This document shows positions 9,021 to 19,154 of a stretch of 39,970 bases of DNA, piece by piece. The translations under genes were made by a program, and so were the position numbers. The notes under the pieces were generated by a model that saw only the letters and a program-made list of their open reading frames with translations, searched no databases and had not been told where the DNA came from. The first letter of the stretch is position 1. Each line of letters begins with the position of its first letter. The DNA comes from Gammaproteobacteria bacterium (GTDB taxonomy: Bacteria > Pseudomonadota > Gammaproteobacteria > UBA9214): positions 1-39,970 of the forward strand of contig JAJDNX010000005.1 in NCBI GenBank assembly GCA_022340485.1, written 5' to 3'.

Positions 9021-10063
9021 CGGGCAGCCTCCTGTACAGCCATGCCATCTTCTACCACATGACTGCCCACGGTGATGACCTTGTCACCGGCTTCGAGAGG
9101 GCCGCTGACGTTCAGCAAGGCGCCCTCGGCCAGTTCAATGTTGACCTCGATGCGTTTTGCCTTGCCGTCCTCAACCCGAAACACATAGGCACCGTCAACG
9201 CCAAGCTGCACCGCGTTTCTGGGAACGACCAGCTGGGCTGTTGTGTCAATGATGATTTCGGCTTGCACGGTGCTGCCAAGTGTGAGCTGCCCGGCTTGTT
9301 CTTCCGGGATCGGTACGACTACATCCACCAGCCGGGTGTCCGGGTTGATGAGTGCGTGTACGGCAACCACCCTGCTTTCAATCCGAACACCCGGATCGAA
9401 AACGGACGCGAGCACAACAACCTGGCCGGGTTGTACACGTTTGGCGTCTTCGGGCTCAGCGCCGAGAAGAACCAGTAAGCGATCCTGGTGACACAGCAAC
9501 AGGGCCGTTGTATCTGCCTGTACGCGTGTGCCCTGGGTAATGTTCAGTTGCGTGACAATGCCGTCGAAGGGTGCGCGTATGGTTTGCAGTTGCAAATCTG
9601 CACCGACCTTTTGCAGGGATTCAAGCCTGGTTTTGCTATCCGCCAGGTTCTTTTCTGCCGATTGCAACTGGTCACGCGTCGCCAGCTGTTCGTCCAGAAG
9701 ACGCTTGAAACGGAGTACTTCACTACGTGCAAAATCCATTGCTGCCCTGGCTTGCAGGTAATCCATGCGCGTACCCGGTGCCGTATCGATTTCCAGCAAC
9801 GGGTCACCTGCGGAAACCCGTTGTCCAAGCCGTACCATCAGCCGGTTGATCAGACCGGCGCGTGGCAGGTTGATACTGACCAGGGCATCCGGGTCCGGTT
9901 GCAGGCTGCCAAAGACTGCAAGCCGCGTTTCTGCGGGCGCTTCGCGTACCTCTGCCGTCTGCACGGTGGCCTCTGGCTCGGCATTGACGGCTGCGCAAGT
10001 CATAGCTGTCAGGGACGCCAGCAACAGTTGCATCAGGGTACAGCTAACGGTGATCCATTTCAT
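9017..10063 (-). CDS. Efflux RND transporter periplasmic adaptor subunit (HlyD/MFP family)
   Basis: 348 aa; VRLGQRVSAGDPLLEIDTAPG, alpha-hairpin and barrel (IRAPFDGIVTQLNITQGTRV); ATGA-type overlap with the permease gene. Confidence 0.88.
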   Translation of the reverse strand: MKWITVSCTLMQLLLASLTAMTCAAVNAEPEATVQTAEVREAPAETRLAVFGSLQPDPDALVSINLPRAGLINRLMVRLGQRVSAGDPLLEIDTAPGTRMDYLQARAAMDFARSEVLRFKRLLDEQLATRDQLQSAEKNLADSKTRLESLQKVGADLQLQTIRAPFDGIVTQLNITQGTRVQADTTALLLCHQDRLLVLLGAEPEDAKRVQPGQVVVLASVFDPGVRIESRVVAVHALINPDTRLVDVVVPIPEEQAGQLTLGSTVQAEIIIDTTAQLVVPRNAVQLGVDGAYVFRVEDGKAKRIEVNIELAEGALLNVSGPLEAGDKVITVGSHVVEDGMAVQEAAR

Positions 10064-10065
10064 GG

Positions 10066-11466
10066 CTAATCAGTCTCCACGCAAGCGTCGATGTTCGTTT
10101 TGCCCAGCAGCGTCTCCAGTGCCAGTCGCGTTGTCCAGGATTGCTGTGCCAGGTCCAGTTGTTCGAGTTTCTTGTTGACCCAGGTGGTCTGCATGTTCAG
10201 GAAGGTCAGGGCACTGATGTCACCACCCTGGTAAGCCTTGCGCGCCTTGACGACCATGGATTCAAGCTCGGGCAGACGCTGCTCCAGCAATTGCTGTTGT
10301 TCGGTGATCAGCGATTGCACCCCAAACAGTCGCATTACATCAATTTGGCTCTGGTCAAGGCGTGCTTGATATTCGGCATGCAGTTGTTCCCGGGTTGCGC
10401 GCTCGATCGCGATAGTCCCGCGGTTGCCGCTGAACAACGGCAGGGTGAGGCTGATGGAAAGGCCAGAGGTGTAAACATTGCTGGTATCACGCGCACGCGA
10501 AACACCAAGGCCGAGTGACGGGAACTGGCTGAGTACGGCACGATGCACGCTGGCTTCCTGGCTTGAATAACCGGCGCTCAAGGCAAGCAGGTCGGGACGT
10601 CGTTGTGGCAACAGCTGCAACGCTGCTTCGATGTCCTGTTCAGATACAGGTTCAGCCGGTGGCGGCACCTGCAGGTCAAGCGATGCCTGTGGTAACAGTC
10701 CCAGCAGCTGGGCCAGGTCGTGTTGCTTGTTGTTGCGAGCCTGGCGGGTCTGGTTGAGTTGCGTGGCAGTATCAAGCAGCGCGGTAAGGTCCGTGCCGGT
10801 GGCCTCCACGGTCATATCCCCCTTGGCCAGTGCGGTGGACGAATGCTGATAGCGCTGCTGGTAAAGATCGAGCATGTGCTCCAGCAAGGCGACTTTCTGT
10901 TCCAGTGTCACCAGTTCGACATGCAGGGTGCGTGCCTGTTCAATTGTCTGCCATTCCTGCCACAACAAATCCAGAACAATCTGTTGTTGTGCAGCGCTGG
11001 CGGATTCGATACCGGTGCCGCGCGTGAGTAACGGGATGATGTCGTAGCTGAGGCCGTACGCATAGGCGTTTACGAGTCCCGCATCGTTCCCCGTTGGATG
11101 ATCCAGGCTGGCGGAGATTTGCGGATCGGGAAACAGGTGTGCTGCATATACCTGGGCTTCGGCAACGCCGCGACGGCTGCGCGCCGCTCGCAGGTCAGGA
11201 TTGTTCGCGACCGCCAGCATGGCAGTTTCCCATAGATCCAGACCGTCAGCCGGATCAAAAGGGTGTTGTTGAGCAGCAGCTAAATCCATGGTGTTGCGGT
11301 CTATCCGGATCGCGTCAAGGGCTGGTGCCAGGTTGTCGTGATCCGGCAAAGGCAGCGGTTGATAACTTGCACAGGCGTGCAGGGTGATTGCTGCCAGCAA
11401 CAAGGCAGGACGTACTGCGACCTGCCATTGGCCTAGAAGGCTGGATGCTGCCGGACGATCAATCAT
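10066..11466 (-). CDS. TolC family outer membrane factor
   Basis: 466 aa; lipobox-like LHACAS near the N-terminus; NPDLRAARSRRGVAEAQVYAAHLFPDPQIS; two OEP repeats; operonic with MFP and RND genes. Confidence 0.85.
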   Translation of the reverse strand: MIDRPAASSLLGQWQVAVRPALLLAAITLHACASYQPLPLPDHDNLAPALDAIRIDRNTMDLAAAQQHPFDPADGLDLWETAMLAVANNPDLRAARSRRGVAEAQVYAAHLFPDPQISASLDHPTGNDAGLVNAYAYGLSYDIIPLLTRGTGIESASAAQQQIVLDLLWQEWQTIEQARTLHVELVTLEQKVALLEHMLDLYQQRYQHSSTALAKGDMTVEATGTDLTALLDTATQLNQTRQARNNKQHDLAQLLGLLPQASLDLQVPPPAEPVSEQDIEAALQLLPQRRPDLLALSAGYSSQEASVHRAVLSQFPSLGLGVSRARDTSNVYTSGLSISLTLPLFSGNRGTIAIERATREQLHAEYQARLDQSQIDVMRLFGVQSLITEQQQLLEQRLPELESMVVKARKAYQGGDISALTFLNMQTTWVNKKLEQLDLAQQSWTTRLALETLLGKTNIDACVETD

Positions 11467-11558
11467 TTTTCATTTCTCGGGAAATGGTTGTATGCAGTTG
11501 CGATCCGGCGCTTGCCTTGAATGTTTTTGGTACTCATGCACAGAAGAAGTCTTTATTC

Positions 11559-12128
11559 TCAGGAGGTGCTGTGGCCGGAGCGGCGGTGCCGGTAAAAGTG
11601 TACCAGCCAGATGACCATCGCTGTGCCGATGATGCCGGTCATCAACTCCAGCTCGTATTGTTTAATATCACCGAGCAGTGCTTGCATGGCCCGCCCAAAG
11701 TAGTAACCGGCAAACACGATACTGATTGTCCAGATGCCGGCGCCAATCAGATTGAGCAGGGTAAATTGCAGGTAGGATACGTTGCTCATGCCGATGGTGA
11801 AGGGTGTTACCGTGCGCAGGCCATACAGAAACCGGAAGCCCAGGAGGAGCAGGACCTGGTACCGCTCCAGTATGTGAAACACGCGTTGTGTGCGTGGCTG
11901 CCATGAGGGGTGTCGGGCCAGCAGGGTCTTTCCCTTGTGCCGGCCAAGGAAAAAATACAGCTGATCCCCGAGCAGTGTCCCGCAAAATCCACAGACAATC
12001 ACCCCGTCCAGCGACAGGTAACCCAGGTGCGCGGCGAGGCCACCCAGTATCAGGATGGTTTCGCCTTCCAGAAAGGTCCCGATGATGACGATCGGGTAGC
12101 CATAGGTAGTCAGCAGTGATTCCAGCAT
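11559..12128 (-). CDS. DedA family membrane protein
   Basis: GTFLEGETILILGGLAAHLGYL, GDQLYFFLGRHKGK, GFRFLYGLRTVTPFTIGMS. Confidence 0.88.
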   Translation of the reverse strand: MLESLLTTYGYPIVIIGTFLEGETILILGGLAAHLGYLSLDGVIVCGFCGTLLGDQLYFFLGRHKGKTLLARHPSWQPRTQRVFHILERYQVLLLLGFRFLYGLRTVTPFTIGMSNVSYLQFTLLNLIGAGIWTISIVFAGYYFGRAMQALLGDIKQYELELMTGIIGTAMVIWLVHFYRHRRSGHSTS

Positions 12129-12296
12129 AGAAAAGGTGAACCTCTTTACCAGGGTATTCCAGCGCTACTTCACGCGGTGGTTTTAGAAAACGATTCCTCG
12201 GTACGACAGCGCCCGTGGGGTATCGCTGTCGAGTGGCTGGTCTGAATCCTCTTGTCTGGGTCTGGCAACAGGCGTCGTCAGTGCACGCGACCAACC

Positions 12297-13583
12297 TCAG
12301 GCGCGAGTGGTACGGATACGGGCAAGGATGTCCTGGCGGGCCTTGGCCAGCATCGAGTCACGGTCGATGCTGTCGAGTATATTGCGGATTACGCGTTTGG
12401 GACCGTCCTCGCCCCAGGAACAGCCGGCCGCGAGGTATTGCTCTGCCGCTCGCCCGACGACGTAGGTCGAGTAATAGGCAACGGCACCCTGTGCACCAAC
12501 GGTCAATAACGTCGACAGGCCGCCGCTGCCAGCCTTTAACAGTGACGCCACCAGATGCAGGAGCCAGGTGGCACCCATCAACAGCAATAACTCTCCACTG
12601 ATGGTCTTGATCAGTGTACCGGACTGGCTGCGGGTCATGGGCATGCCATAGACCTTGGACAGGTGCACTACCATGGAAACATCGACGGCCACCGCTGCGG
12701 CCAGATCTGCTACCGGCACCGGATTGAGAGCCACCGCCACCCCCTTCACCAGGCTATAGCTGTCGATGACGTTTTCACCCAGCTGCTTGCGCGCGGCAAG
12801 TACGCGAGCACCGACCTTGTCACTCAGGTCGCCGGCAAACAGGCTGGCATTGAGAGCGGCCAGGGTCTTGCCTTCGGCCTCGAGGATTTCCCAGATGCGA
12901 TCTTTCAGTGCCGTCACATCGGGCGGGATGAGACGTTCGGTCTCGGTTTCCCGGCCTTCGGCATCCACCGTGATGACGATGCGTGGTGCCGGGTCGGCAG
13001 CCACCTCGATCAGGTTCTCGGGGGGGATCAGTTGACCGAGGCGCTCCAGCAGGCTGTTTCTGAGCTGCTCTCGCTGTGCAGCGTTGTAGCGGTCGACCTT
13101 GTTCAGTACCAGTAGCAGCGGACGGTGTTCACGTGCCAGCCCCTGCAAGGCCCGGTACTCGCTGTCGGTCATGTCCCCATCGATGACAAACAGCACCAGG
13201 TCGGAGCGCTGGGACACCTCATGGGCCATGCGTTCACGCGCCTCGCCATCGATTTCATTGATGCCCGGTGTGTCAATCAGGAACAGGGCGCCACTTTCCT
13301 GTTCATTCCAGTGGGCCATTTCACTCTGTTTTGTCTCGCCATGCAGGGCACTGGTGGAAAAACGCTGTTCACCGATCAGGGCATTGAGTACCGAGGACTT
13401 GCCGACACTGACACGGCCCAGTACCGCAATGTGGATGTGGCCATGCTCGAGCTTGTCGAGCATGGCCTGCACCTGGCTGAAATCATCAGCGAGCTCCGCG
13501 CGCGCCTCGGGGGGCAGGCGTTCGTCCTGCAGCAACAGTTGCAGGCTGTCGCGGGCCTGGTCGAGATGGCTGTCCGTGCTCAT
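12297..13583 (-). CDS. Membrane-associated Era-like GTPase with DUF697-type C-terminal domain
   Basis: G1 GRVSVGKSS, G3 DTPG, G4 NKVD; C-terminal NPVPVADLAAAVAVDVSMVVHLSKVYG resembles DUF697. Confidence 0.78.
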   Translation of the reverse strand: MSTDSHLDQARDSLQLLLQDERLPPEARAELADDFSQVQAMLDKLEHGHIHIAVLGRVSVGKSSVLNALIGEQRFSTSALHGETKQSEMAHWNEQESGALFLIDTPGINEIDGEARERMAHEVSQRSDLVLFVIDGDMTDSEYRALQGLAREHRPLLLVLNKVDRYNAAQREQLRNSLLERLGQLIPPENLIEVAADPAPRIVITVDAEGRETETERLIPPDVTALKDRIWEILEAEGKTLAALNASLFAGDLSDKVGARVLAARKQLGENVIDSYSLVKGVAVALNPVPVADLAAAVAVDVSMVVHLSKVYGMPMTRSQSGTLIKTISGELLLLMGATWLLHLVASLLKAGSGGLSTLLTVGAQGAVAYYSTYVVGRAAEQYLAAGCSWGEDGPKRVIRNILDSIDRDSMLAKARQDILARIRTTRA

Positions 13584-13589
13584 AGGCGA

Positions 13590-15077
13590 CTACTCATTCT
13601 GACGCTGTTCATTACGTACATCGAGCGCAAGCCGCAACAGCTTGCGTGCCTGTGACTCCACTCCACTGCTAAGATTGTCCCTGAACATCAGGCTTGCCGG
13701 GGCGGGCCGCAGTTCCCCGCGGGTTTCCAGGGTGCGGTTAACGGCACGTCCGAGTGCGTCGAAGATCAGACCGTAGGCGACGGCGTGCATCAATCCACCG
13801 GCCAGCGTTCCGACTCCCGGGAAGGCCTTGGCGGCATTGCCGGCAACGGCCAGCAGCAGGGGGAGGGCGGTGCGTGCCTGCTGCTGTGTCAGGCTCAGCA
13901 ACTTTTGCAATTCAATCTCGCGTACCGGCACTTCATACAGTTCACACAGTGACTTGACCATGCGCGTGCCCAGGTATCCCTGGATCAGGATGTCGGTGCC
14001 GGGAGTGATCGCGGCCAGTCCGCCGGCCACGGCACGCCGGGTATAGGTCTTGACCAGTTCGGCGGAGGCCGTTACCCGGTGCTTGGCCTTCGATTGTTCC
14101 AGTTTGCGCGCCGTCAGTTCGAATACGGCGCTGTCTCGCAAATGCTCCAGTAGCGCCAGGTTGCTGTCGAGAGCGGCCTGCACGGCCGCACGCAGTTCCT
14201 CGATCTCTGGCGGCAGGAGCTGTTCTTCCTCGTGCTCGACCCCATCTGCTCCGACCTTGATCACCCGGCGTGACGGCTGGGTGGCAATACCGGCAATGCT
14301 CACCTGCGGGCTGGATGCAAAGCGTTTCGCGAGGCGTTGGCGGATCAGTTGCTGGTCAGCCACGGAGTAACGATCCAGCTTGTTGAACGCAACAATCAGT
14401 GGCTTCTTCAGATCCAGCAGCGGTTGCAGTGCCTGGTACTCGTGACGTGTCAGGTCACCGTCACAGACAAAGATCACCACGTGTGCCCGTTGCGCCTCGT
14501 CCATGACAAGGTGGTCATATTCGCGCTCCATCTGGTTGAGGCCGGGTACGTCGACGAGTACCACTGCATCGCCGGATTCTCGCTGCCAGTGATAGTGCTG
14601 GATGGTGGTGGTGGTCCCGCCGACCACATCCGTCTCCACGCGGGCACCCGGTAACAGCGCATTGATGAGTGAACTCTTGCCGCTGCTGATCTCGCCGAAC
14701 AGTGCCAGATGGATGATTTCCAGCTCGCGGCGCCGAGACAGTTCCTGCAGTTCCAGCAGTGCCGAGCCGACATTGACGCCGGCAGCCGTGGCGTTATCAA
14801 GTTGACTCCGCAGCTCGGCTTCTGTGAGGGGTTTGGCCACCTTGCTGGCCCTGGGGCGGGGAGGGCGTACGATCCGCCAGCTGAGCCAGATGCCGAACAC
14901 CAGCAGCAGGCAGCTGACGGTTGCGATCAGTATCATGACCCAGAGCGGGGCGGCCTGTAATTGCTGCCACAATGAGAGGCTGAACTGTGCGGCACTCAGT
15001 ATCAGCGCCAGTAGCAGCATCAGTCCGACAAAGGCGACAGCGGCTAGGAACAGTCTGAAGGCGGCGCTACGGGGCAT
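13590..15077 (-). CDS. Membrane GTPase (N-terminal TM hairpin, G domain, DUF697-type C-terminal domain), paralogue of the next gene
   Basis: G1 GEISSGKSS, G3 DVPG, G4 NKLD; two N-terminal hydrophobic segments; ITPGTDILIQGYLGTRMVKSLCELYEVPV. Confidence 0.78.
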   Translation of the reverse strand: MPRSAAFRLFLAAVAFVGLMLLLALILSAAQFSLSLWQQLQAAPLWVMILIATVSCLLLVFGIWLSWRIVRPPRPRASKVAKPLTEAELRSQLDNATAAGVNVGSALLELQELSRRRELEIIHLALFGEISSGKSSLINALLPGARVETDVVGGTTTTIQHYHWQRESGDAVVLVDVPGLNQMEREYDHLVMDEAQRAHVVIFVCDGDLTRHEYQALQPLLDLKKPLIVAFNKLDRYSVADQQLIRQRLAKRFASSPQVSIAGIATQPSRRVIKVGADGVEHEEEQLLPPEIEELRAAVQAALDSNLALLEHLRDSAVFELTARKLEQSKAKHRVTASAELVKTYTRRAVAGGLAAITPGTDILIQGYLGTRMVKSLCELYEVPVREIELQKLLSLTQQQARTALPLLLAVAGNAAKAFPGVGTLAGGLMHAVAYGLIFDALGRAVNRTLETRGELRPAPASLMFRDNLSSGVESQARKLLRLALDVRNEQRQNE

Positions 15078-15229
15078 GGTGGGCCAGGATTCCTGTTGTT
15101 ATACGCTTAATATACATGAGTTCCCTGTTCGGGAGCACGCCACCCCTTTGCAGGGTCGTACACGGTCTTCGCCGACGCCCGGGACTCCTGTGGGTGGCAG
15201 AAAAACGTCATCGGCAGCATACTCACAGT

Positions 15230-15829
15230 ATGGCAATGATTCCTTTCAGCATTGCGGCGTTTATCAAGTTCCTGGTCGGGGTTTTCCTGCTGCAGGGAGC
15301 GACCGCATTATTGGTGCTGTCTCTGCAGGATACCGGTCTGCGTGGCAGCGGCTGGCTGCTCGTTGCACTCGGTGCGTTGATCGGTGTGATCGCCGCACTG
15401 TGGTTTTCCACCATCACCAGTCATGCCAGCCAGCATACCTTCGTCCGTGCCAGCGAGAAGTTCAACCGCCAGCGTGATTACCTGCGTCGGCAGGCTGAAA
15501 AGGAGAAAACCAAGGAGATCCGGGACGGGCATCGCCGGATCCTGCGTGAAACCAGGCGTGTGCAGAACCGTTCGACGCTGAAGCTGGGAGTGGCGATCGC
15601 GGGCATTGCCGGCCTGGGTGTGTTGCTGCTGTTTACCCAGTTCATGACGCTGGGCCTGCTGGCCGTATCCGCAACCGGCGGTGCCCTGTTGGGATACACG
15701 GTCAGGGCACGCCAGCACCCGGCCATTGGCCGCATGGAGGAACCCGGGGCCGGCAGTTTGCCCGGAGAGTCACCGGGAAATCGCCTTCTATCCAGTGGTG
15801 AAAAGCTCATGGGCACTGACAAGCCCTAG
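15230..15829 (+). CDS. Hypothetical membrane protein with charged coiled-coil between two pairs of TM helices
   Basis: MAMIPFSIAAFIKFLVGVFLLQGATALLVLSL...FNRQRDYLRRQAEKEKTKEIRDGHRRILRETRRVQNRSTLKLGVAIAGIAGLGVLLLF; start at 15230 favoured over 15116. Confidence 0.55.
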   Translation: MAMIPFSIAAFIKFLVGVFLLQGATALLVLSLQDTGLRGSGWLLVALGALIGVIAALWFSTITSHASQHTFVRASEKFNRQRDYLRRQAEKEKTKEIRDGHRRILRETRRVQNRSTLKLGVAIAGIAGLGVLLLFTQFMTLGLLAVSATGGALLGYTVRARQHPAIGRMEEPGAGSLPGESPGNRLLSSGEKLMGTDKP

Positions 15830-15925
15830 TCTTCAGGGCCTTCGCGCCATCCAAACCAGGTACCTTATCAATCCGTCTTGTACACCTTATAATGCAGCCT
15901 TGGATCGATGCGTTTTATGGTGGCT

Positions 15926-16024
15926 TGTGCTGGTCCCCCCGCGACGATAAGCTGTGAACCCCGTCAGGCCCGGAAGGGAGCAGCGGCAGCAGTGGTTTCG
16001 AGCGCCGGGGTGTGGCTGGTACAG
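15926..16024 (+). ncRNA. ffs: Bacterial small signal recognition particle RNA (4.5S RNA)
   Basis: Conserved core GTCAGGCCCGGAAGGGAGCAGCGGCAGCAGT flanked by complementary TGTGCTGGTCCCCCCG / CGGGGTGTGGCTGGTACA; directly upstream of dnaX, as is common in proteobacteria. Confidence 0.9.
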
Positions 16025-16085
16025 GTCACCTCCATTATTCGCCGCCTGTACAGCCTGGCGCTCGACAAAAAGGCAAAAATTATCA

Positions 16086-17669
16086 ATGAGTTATCAGGTT
16101 CTTGCACGTAAGTGGCGCCCCCGGGATTTTTCCGAACTGGTCGGGCAGGATCATGTGCAGCGGGCGCTGATCAATGCCCTGGATAACGATCGTCTGCACC
16201 ACGCGTACCTGTTCACCGGCACCCGCGGTGTCGGCAAGACCACCATTGCCCGTATCCTTGCCAAGTCACTGAATTGTGAAACCGGCGTCAGCTCACGGCC
16301 TTGCGGCAAGTGCAGCGCCTGCGAAGAAATCAATGAAGGCCGCTTCGTAGACCTGATCGAAGTTGATGCCGCTTCCCGCACCAAGGTGGAGGATACCCGC
16401 GAACTGCTGGAAAACGTCCAGTATGCCCCGACACGTGGCCGCTACAAGGTGTACCTGATTGACGAGGTGCACATGCTGTCGCAGCACAGCTTCAATGCCT
16501 TGCTGAAGACGCTGGAAGAACCGCCGCCGCATGTGAAGTTTTTGCTGGCAACGACCGACCCGCAGCGCTTGCCCGTCACCATCCTGTCACGTTGCCTGCA
16601 GTTTAATCTGAAAAGCCTGACCGTGCCGCAGATTACCGGACAGATCGAGAGCATCCTGAAAAAGGAGAAGATTGCTACGGATGAGGGGGCGGTACGACAG
16701 CTGGCCTTCGCGGCGTGCGGCAGTATGCGCGATGCACTGAGCCTGCTCGATCAGGCGATTGCCTTTGGCAATGGCACACTGCAGGAAGATGAGGTGCGCA
16801 GCATGCTGGGAACCATCGACCGGGATGTCATCTATCGCTTGCTGGAGGCCCTGTCGCAGGGCGATGCTGCGCGGCTGATGGGTGAGATTGCCCAGGCGGA
16901 TACGTTTGCGCCGGACTATGCGGCACTGCTTGCAGACGTGGTGTCCGTGCTGCAGCGTATCGCCATGGCACAGACACTGCCGGATGCGGTGGATGACAGC
17001 TACGGTGATCGTGACGCGGTCATCAGCCTGGCGGCAGGAATGCCAGCCGAGGATATACAGCTCTATTACCAGATTGCCCTGCTGGGCCGGCGTGATCTGC
17101 CGCTGTCACCGGACCCGCGTGGTGGCTTTGAGATGGTAATGTTGCGTATGCTTGCCTTTCGCCCCGGCGTTGCCACCCGCGTCGAGGTGCCTGCCGTCAG
17201 GTCTGTGCCGGTGCCCCCCGGGACTCAGGCCGGGGCTGCAACAGTCGTGGCACCCCAGACAATGGCCGCACCGGCCGCGGCGGAAAATAACGACTGGTCT
17301 GCCATTGTCGGGGCGTTGTCCATCAAGGGGATGGCGCGTGAGATGTCGGTAAATTGTGTCTTCCACGGGATTGAGGACGATGTTGTGAAACTGTCGCTGG
17401 ATCCCGCTCATGCCCATTTGCTGGGGAATACGCGTGTCGAGCAACTGGAGCGCGCATTATCTGATTACTACCAGCGAAAACTGCAGGTGAAGGTCGAGAC
17501 GGATGCACCACTGGCGAGTGAAACGCCTGCGGCCAAACGGGCCCGCGAGCTGAGCGAGCGGCAGCGACAGGCGGAATGTGCAATCGAGCAGGATGAGAAC
17601 ATCAGGGCGATTCAGGATGCCTTTGGTGGATCGGTGAACCGGGAAACAATACGACCGCGTAATGGATGA
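16086..17669 (+). CDS. dnaX: DNA polymerase III subunit gamma/tau
   Basis: MSYQVLARKWRPRDFSELVGQDHVQRAL...HAYLFTGTRGVGKTTIARILAKSLNC; true start at 16086, since the track start at 15954 lies inside the SRP RNA. Confidence 0.93.
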   Translation: MSYQVLARKWRPRDFSELVGQDHVQRALINALDNDRLHHAYLFTGTRGVGKTTIARILAKSLNCETGVSSRPCGKCSACEEINEGRFVDLIEVDAASRTKVEDTRELLENVQYAPTRGRYKVYLIDEVHMLSQHSFNALLKTLEEPPPHVKFLLATTDPQRLPVTILSRCLQFNLKSLTVPQITGQIESILKKEKIATDEGAVRQLAFAACGSMRDALSLLDQAIAFGNGTLQEDEVRSMLGTIDRDVIYRLLEALSQGDAARLMGEIAQADTFAPDYAALLADVVSVLQRIAMAQTLPDAVDDSYGDRDAVISLAAGMPAEDIQLYYQIALLGRRDLPLSPDPRGGFEMVMLRMLAFRPGVATRVEVPAVRSVPVPPGTQAGAATVVAPQTMAAPAAAENNDWSAIVGALSIKGMAREMSVNCVFHGIEDDVVKLSLDPAHAHLLGNTRVEQLERALSDYYQRKLQVKVETDAPLASETPAAKRARELSERQRQAECAIEQDENIRAIQDAFGGSVNRETIRPRNG

Positions 17670-17727
17670 ATGCGCAGTCCTTCGCGTTACATTGGGAATC
17701 AGTACATATTCAATCTGAGGAAGCATT

Positions 17728-18051
17728 ATGAAAGGTGGATTGGGAAACTTGATGAAGCAGGCCCAGGAAATGCAGGCCAACATGCAGAAGGCACAGGAAG
17801 AGATCGCCAGCATGGAAGTAACCGGCGAATCCGGTGGTGGCATGGTGAAGATCACCATGACCGGCAAGTATGAAGTGCGGCGCGTCAGCATTGATGACAG
17901 CCTGCTGGCCGATGACAAGGACATGCTCGAGGACCTGGTGGCTGCGGCAATCAACGATGCCTCACACAAGGTGGAAGCCAATACCCAGCAACGCATGTCG
18001 GGTCTCACCTCGGGCCTGAATCTGCCGCCTGGAATGAAACTGCCGTTCTGA
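17728..18051 (+). CDS. ybaB: YbaB/EbfC family nucleoid-associated protein
   Basis: [60 protein letters not shown]. Confidence 0.95.
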   Translation: MKGGLGNLMKQAQEMQANMQKAQEEIASMEVTGESGGGMVKITMTGKYEVRRVSIDDSLLADDKDMLEDLVAAAINDASHKVEANTQQRMSGLTSGLNLPPGMKLPF

Positions 18052-18054
18052 TCA

Positions 18055-18651
18055 ATGAGTGGCTCGCGCCTCATCGGGCGTCTGATTGAAACGCTGCGCT
18101 GTCTCCCGGGTGTCGGTCCGAAATCGGCCCAGCGCATGGCCTTTCACCTGCTGGAATATAATCGGGATGGCGGCCGGCAGCTGGCGGAGGCGCTGCTCCT
18201 CGCCATGGACCGGGTTGGCAATTGCCGCGAATGCAGGACACTCAGTGAAGAGGCGGTGTGCGCGCTGTGTGCCAGTGAGCGGCGCGATCGCAGCCTGTTG
18301 TGCGTGGTGGAAACACCCGCCGATGTACAGGCACTGGAGCAGTCAACCGGCTACCAGGGACTGTATTTTGTGTTGATGGGGCACTTGTCACCACTGGACG
18401 GCATCGGTCCCGAGGCGCTCGGGCTGAATCTGCTGGAGGAGCGCCTCGCCTCGGGAGAGGTAAGGGAACTGATCCTGGCAACCAACCCGACGGTTGAGGG
18501 CGAGGCGACCGCGCATTTCATCAGTGAAATGGCACGTGCGCAGGGTGTGCGTGCGACACGCATCGCTCACGGTGTCCCGATGGGCGGTGAACTCGAATAT
18601 ATTGACGGTGGCACGTTGTCCCATGCGTTTGCCGGGCGACAGGAGTTCTAA
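18055..18651 (+). CDS. recR: Recombination mediator RecR
   Basis: [33 protein letters not shown] zinc motif; Toprim [12 protein letters not shown]. Confidence 0.95.
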   Translation: MSGSRLIGRLIETLRCLPGVGPKSAQRMAFHLLEYNRDGGRQLAEALLLAMDRVGNCRECRTLSEEAVCALCASERRDRSLLCVVETPADVQALEQSTGYQGLYFVLMGHLSPLDGIGPEALGLNLLEERLASGEVRELILATNPTVEGEATAHFISEMARAQGVRATRIAHGVPMGGELEYIDGGTLSHAFAGRQEF

Positions 18652-18668
18652 CAGAAAAGGAGTACAGG

Positions 18669-19013
18669 ATGTCTGAGTGTTTGTTCTGCAAGATGGTGGC
18701 AGGTGACATTCAACCCGATGTTGTCTTCGAAGATGATGAGGTGCTGGTCTTTCGCGACCTGAATCCGCAGGCACCGCTGCATGTACTGGTGATTCCGAAA
18801 ACACACATTGCGACCACCAATGATCTGACGCCGGAAACGGCTGGCGTGCTCGGCAAGATGTACCTGGCCGCCAGAGAGGTTGCTGCTGCAGCAGGGGTCG
18901 CCGAACCGGGCTACCGGATGGTAATGAACTGCAACGCCGGTGCCGGTCAGTCTATTTACCATATTCACCTGCATGTTCTTGGCGGGCGTCCGCTGCACTG
19001 GCCACCGGGTTAA
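18669..19013 (+). CDS. Histidine triad (HIT) nucleotide-binding protein
   Basis: MSECLFCKMVAGDIQPDVVFEDDEVLVFRDLNPQAPLHVLVIPK; HIHLHVLGGR. Confidence 0.93.
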   Translation: MSECLFCKMVAGDIQPDVVFEDDEVLVFRDLNPQAPLHVLVIPKTHIATTNDLTPETAGVLGKMYLAAREVAAAAGVAEPGYRMVMNCNAGAGQSIYHIHLHVLGGRPLHWPPG

Positions 19014-19154
19014 GCATGATCGCGGCGAGGGCACCGCTCTCGCAGGTCAGCACTTGGTGCAGGAGCGCTGCCTAGGGCACGATTCGGTACGTTACGCAGG
19101 CTATGCAAAAGAGCGCAGCGACAGGCCCAAGGTACCGCTCCAACTGCATATGGC

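Noticed and set aside
15954-16085. N-terminal 44-aa extension of DnaX in the ORF track
   Set aside because: Overlaps the SRP RNA; conserved DnaX N-terminus MSYQVLARKWRP begins at 16086.
16655-16675. Possible dnaX programmed frameshift site CTGAAAAAGGAG
   Set aside because: In-frame heptamer is G AAA AAG rather than A AAA AAG, lies far upstream of the usual tau/gamma boundary, and no obvious stem-loop was identified.
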